64,000 nucleotides of DNA, taken from assembly GCA_015057825.1 (NCBI GenBank), contig SVDN01000009.1, forward strand, positions 19,474 to 83,473, given 5' to 3'. Shown here piece by piece: positions 61,384-64,000 of the stretch (position 1 is the stretch's first letter; every line of letters begins with the position of its first letter). The DNA is from Lachnospiraceae bacterium (lineage in GTDB: Bacteria > Bacillota > Clostridia > Lachnospirales > Lachnospiraceae). Made by a program: the position numbers and the translations under genes. Below the pieces are notes generated by a model. The model did not search any database, had not been told where the DNA came from, and saw only the letters and a program-made list of their open reading frames with translations.

Positions 61384-62643
61384 ATGATTAAAAAAATTCA
61401 GGGTTTAGTGGCCATGATTATCGTGGCATCGGTATTCTTTTGGTGTTATCATTCCTATGCTCAAAACAGGGAAGAGATAATGCCGAAGGAAGAAATCGAA
61501 AAAGAAATCGAAATGGAAACATCAAGTGCGGATGTTGTTATTTGGTATTCGGATTCAGCACTTGAAAGTTATTTAAATGATATCTCGGAAACATATTTTA
61601 AGAAAAACAATGTTTCGGTAGCTGCTATTTATGTGTCTTCCGTTGACTTTCTGGAGACGGTAAATAACATGAACATAAGCGGCAAAGGAGCGCCGGATAT
61701 TTTTATTACCGGTAGCGAAATGCTTGAAAAAGTATATTTGTCGGGACTTTATAAGGAAAACACGGATACAGACACTTACAATGAGGACAATTATCCTGAG
61801 ATTGCGCTTAATTGCGTAACATATGAAAATCAAATGTTGGGATACCCTCTTTCATTTAATGTGTCTTTTTTGGCTTGTAATATGGATAATACGGACTCGC
61901 TTCCGAAAACATTCGATGAAATATACAATTTCTCCAACAATTTTGTAAGTCCGGAAAATTCAAGCGTACAATCGATTCTGGAATGGAATGTTTCGGATTT
62001 GGTTTATAATTATCCTTTTATAGGCGCTTATTTGAACCTTGGTGGTGAAAGCGGAATTGATTCCTCAAAAGTTAACCTTAACAATCAAAATGCCTTAAAA
62101 GCTTTAAAATACTATCAAAACTTAAATACTATCTTTGCGGTTAACAAAAATTCGACGGAAGAGAATATTGAGGATGATTTTGTTAATCAAAAAACGGTTT
62201 TCGCTATTCTTGATTGCAACAGTGTTTCGAAGCTTGAAAAGGCTGAGTTCGATATAGATATAGCTGAATTTCCGGATTTGTCAAATAGTTTAAAAACAAA
62301 GGCCCTTTCTGAAACAAGTGTTTTGATTATCAATCCTTACACAAAAAATGCCGAAAAAGCTCAGGATGTTGCCAAGTTTATGACCTTCGATTATGCAGAT
62401 AAAATGTATGAAAAAGGCGGTTTGCAATCTTGTAGGCTCCTTAAGGATTACGCAAACGATTACAACGAAAAAATAATCGGATTTTACGAAGAATCCACAA
62501 GCTTGCCTAAATTCAGAGTTACCGGGGATTACTGGTTAAGTCTTCAAAACATGCTAAACAGTGTATGGAACGGTGGAGATGCAGAAGAAGAACTTAATGC
62601 TTTGCAGAGCGGAATCGAAGAAAAAATGCAGATTTATAAATAA
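61384..62643 (+). CDS. Membrane-anchored extracellular solute-binding-like protein
   Basis: A 419-residue protein resembling family 1 (sugar-type) solute-binding proteins: VVIWYSDSALESYLNDISETYFKKN, GAPDIFITGSEMLEK, YPLSFNVSFLACN and the C-terminal LQSGIEEKMQIYK. The hydrophobic N-terminus (about 8-25) has no lipobox cysteine followed by a normal signal, so it is probably a membrane-anchored protein. No permease or ATPase is adjacent. It starts 12 bp after argD and ends before a new promoter, so its link to arginine supply is uncertain. Confidence 0.75.
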   Translation: MIKKIQGLVAMIIVASVFFWCYHSYAQNREEIMPKEEIEKEIEMETSSADVVIWYSDSALESYLNDISETYFKKNNVSVAAIYVSSVDFLETVNNMNISGKGAPDIFITGSEMLEKVYLSGLYKENTDTDTYNEDNYPEIALNCVTYENQMLGYPLSFNVSFLACNMDNTDSLPKTFDEIYNFSNNFVSPENSSVQSILEWNVSDLVYNYPFIGAYLNLGGESGIDSSKVNLNNQNALKALKYYQNLNTIFAVNKNSTEENIEDDFVNQKTVFAILDCNSVSKLEKAEFDIDIAEFPDLSNSLKTKALSETSVLIINPYTKNAEKAQDVAKFMTFDYADKMYEKGGLQSCRLLKDYANDYNEKIIGFYEESTSLPKFRVTGDYWLSLQNMLNSVWNGGDAEEELNALQSGIEEKMQIYK

Positions 62644-62651
62644 TTATTTTG

Positions 62652-62680
62652 TTGCCAGTTTAGGGATTATTTTGTAGAAT
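62652..62680 (+). promoter_or_regulatory. Candidate comEA promoter
   Basis: TTGCCA (62652-62657), exactly 17 bp, TAGAAT (62675-62680); 5 of 6 matches in each box. The start would be about 35 bp before the comEA GTG. Confidence 0.65.
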
Positions 62681-62721
62681 AGAAATGTCCTTAGGTTATT
62701 TTCCTTGGAAAGAGGAAAAGA

Positions 62722-63294
62722 GTGAAATTTAATAAAAAAATCTTATTTGCATTGATTGCGATATGTTTTATTGTTCTTGGATTATTCTATGCTAATTCCG
62801 GCAGCAAAAATGAAGATTATCCCTTGGCGCAGGATGATGAAATCGAATACGAAAGCGCAGAGAGCGAAACTACGGAAAAATCTATGATTTACGTTCATGT
62901 TTGCGGCCGGGTTAATAATCCGGGTGTATTCGAACTGGAAAGCGGAAGCAGAGTTTTTGCGGCTATCGAAGCAGCCGGTGGAATAAGCGAATTTGCCGAT
63001 ACGCAGAGTATTAATTTGGCAAAAGAGATAAAAGACGGAGAGCAAATATATATTCCGGAAATAGGGGAGCAAGCAAATGAAGCCGGGTCTGTGGCATCGG
63101 ATGGATTGGTAAATATCAACACGGCATCGGCGGATGAACTTACAACACTTCCGGGTATAGGTCAGTCAAGAGCAAAAACGATTATAGATTACAGAGAAAA
63201 GAACGGTGGATTTTCGGCAATTGAAGACATTATGAACGTTACGGGTATCAAAGACGCTTCGTTTGCCAAAATCAAAGATTTGATAAAAGTATAA
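62722..63294 (+). CDS. ComEA-type DNA-binding protein (SLBB and helix-hairpin-helix)
   Basis: A 190-residue membrane-anchored protein: one helix (about 6-25), an acidic linker, an SLBB domain (VHVCGRVNNPGVFELESGSRVFAAIEAAGG) and a C-terminal double helix-hairpin-helix (INTASADELTTLPGIGQSRAKTIIDYREKNGGF). This is the ComEA receptor layout for DNA uptake. Start is GTG behind GGAAAGAGG. The comEC channel gene is not adjacent in this window. Confidence 0.9.
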   Translation: MKFNKKILFALIAICFIVLGLFYANSGSKNEDYPLAQDDEIEYESAESETTEKSMIYVHVCGRVNNPGVFELESGSRVFAAIEAAGGISEFADTQSINLAKEIKDGEQIYIPEIGEQANEAGSVASDGLVNINTASADELTTLPGIGQSRAKTIIDYREKNGGFSAIEDIMNVTGIKDASFAKIKDLIKV

Positions 63295-63324
63295 ATGTAT
63301 AATTAGGGATTAAAGGAGAATGTA

Positions 63325-64000
63325 ATGGCCGGTAAAGTCCTTGTGGTAGACGATGAAAAAATGATAGTTAAGGGGCTGAAATTCAGTATTGAGCAGGATG
63401 GCTATGAGGTGGATTGCGCATACGATGGCGAAGAAGCGGTGAAGTGCGCAAAATCTTGTGAATACTGTGTTGTTTTACTTGATGTAATGCTTCCTAAACT
63501 TGATGGCTTTGAGGTTTTAAGGCAAATCAGAGAGTTTTCGGATATGCCTGTTATTATGCTTACGGCAAAAGGCGATGATATGGATAAAATCCTTGGTCTG
63601 GATTACGGCGCCGATGACTATATTACAAAGCCTTTCAATGTGCTTGAAGTTAAAGCCAGAATGAAAGCCATAATGCGCAGAAGCGCAAAACATTCCGACG
63701 ATAAGGAACAGCCAAAGGAAATAATAAGCAAGGATATGCGTCTTGATTTGGAAGGAAGACGCCTCTATATAAACAATAACGAAATCAATCTTACGGCAAA
63801 AGAGTTTGATTTGCTTGAGCTTTTATGCACAAATCCAAACAAAGTATACAGCCGTGAGAAACTTCTCAGTCTTGTGTGGGGTTACGAATACCCGGGTGAT
63901 GCAAGAACTGTCGATGTTCACGTTAGAAGACTTCGTGAAAAAATAGAATCAAATCCTAAAGAACCTAAATATGTTCATACTAAGTGGGGAGTTGGTTATT
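63325..64000 (+). CDS. OmpR/PhoB family response regulator, cut by the window end
   Basis: Starts at ATG 63325 behind AAAGGAG and stays open to the window edge (225 codons). The receiver has VVDDEKM, Asp53 in VLLDVMLPKLDG and ITKPFN (Lys switch). The OmpR-type winged helix includes FDLLELLCTNPNKVYSREKLL and ARTVDVHVRRLREKIE, with the expected GVGY end just at the edge, so only a few residues are missing. Its histidine kinase is presumably encoded next. Resembles VicR/PhoP-like regulators but the exact type is open. Confidence 0.93.
   Translation, partial: MAGKVLVVDDEKMIVKGLKFSIEQDGYEVDCAYDGEEAVKCAKSCEYCVVLLDVMLPKLDGFEVLRQIREFSDMPVIMLTAKGDDMDKILGLDYGADDYITKPFNVLEVKARMKAIMRRSAKHSDDKEQPKEIISKDMRLDLEGRRLYINNNEINLTAKEFDLLELLCTNPNKVYSREKLLSLVWGYEYPGDARTVDVHVRRLREKIESNPKEPKYVHTKWGVGY

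Noticed and set aside
1-64000. CRISPR arrays, tRNA/rRNA genes, IS elements or prophage
   Set aside because: No regularly spaced direct repeats, no cloverleaf or rRNA signatures, no transposase, integrase or phage structural genes recognised.

Overview
The window looks like a chromosomal segment of a motile, Gram-positive anaerobe of the Clostridia, most likely a Lachnospiraceae member of the Butyrivibrio/Roseburia type. The reasons are the AT-leaning composition, strong AGGAGG-type ribosome sites, CodY, CheC/CheD/FliY chemotaxis, an ATP-dependent PEP carboxykinase of a divergent type, a DUF6115 protein and a Bacillus-like order dprA-topA-codY-flgB. The genus is inference. No rRNA, tRNA, CRISPR array, IS element or prophage gene was seen. 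Coding density is very high and almost every gene lies on the plus strand; the exceptions are a GntR/ABC operon (4091-7590) and argG.

Layout. 1-4020: end of a hexapeptide-repeat protein, glmS (amino-sugar supply) and a PEP carboxykinase. 4091-7590 (minus): a YtrA-type GntR repressor with an ABC exporter, under a textbook promoter with a perfect AGTGTA-N13-TACACT operator. 7838-10143: an unusual folD lacking two active-site residues, a coiled-coil protein ending in a J-domain, and a degenerate PilT-like ATPase. 10340-15065: comM/yifB, dprA and topA. 15205-15972: codY, the GTP and branched-chain amino acid sensor.

16316-51190 is a roughly 35-kb flagellar/chemotaxis supra-operon in nearly Bacillus order: flgBC-fliEFGHIJ-motE-fliK-flgD-(TIGR02530)-flgE-flbD-motAB-fliLMY-cheY-fliOPQR-flhBAFG-pilZ-cheBAWCD-(small membrane protein)-sigD, then fapA(DUF342) and four less known genes. 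It encodes the basal body, export gate, hook, stator, switch, CheA/CheW/CheY core, three CheC-type phosphatase or adaptation proteins and its own sigma factor. It has a sigma-A promoter with a possible CodY site at +1, two sigma-D-like promoters, a motA promoter covered by a 12-bp dyad, and two copies of a palindromic repeat placed just upstream of fliK and flbD. Filament genes and cheR are not in the window.

51258-54885: a 7TM hybrid histidine kinase with HPt and a double-receiver response regulator. 54953-61371: arginine biosynthesis, argG divergent from argC-(GNAT)-argJ-argB-argD, which together convert glutamate towards citrulline and arginine (the carbamoyltransferase and argH are outside). 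61384-64000: a membrane-anchored solute-binding-like protein, a ComEA-type DNA-binding protein and an OmpR-type response regulator cut by the window end.

The least explained parts are the PilT/J-domain pair, the codY-flgB spacer (which may encode a sigma-D-driven small RNA), the repeat pair inside the flagellar operon, the motA dyad, and the gene block after sigD.
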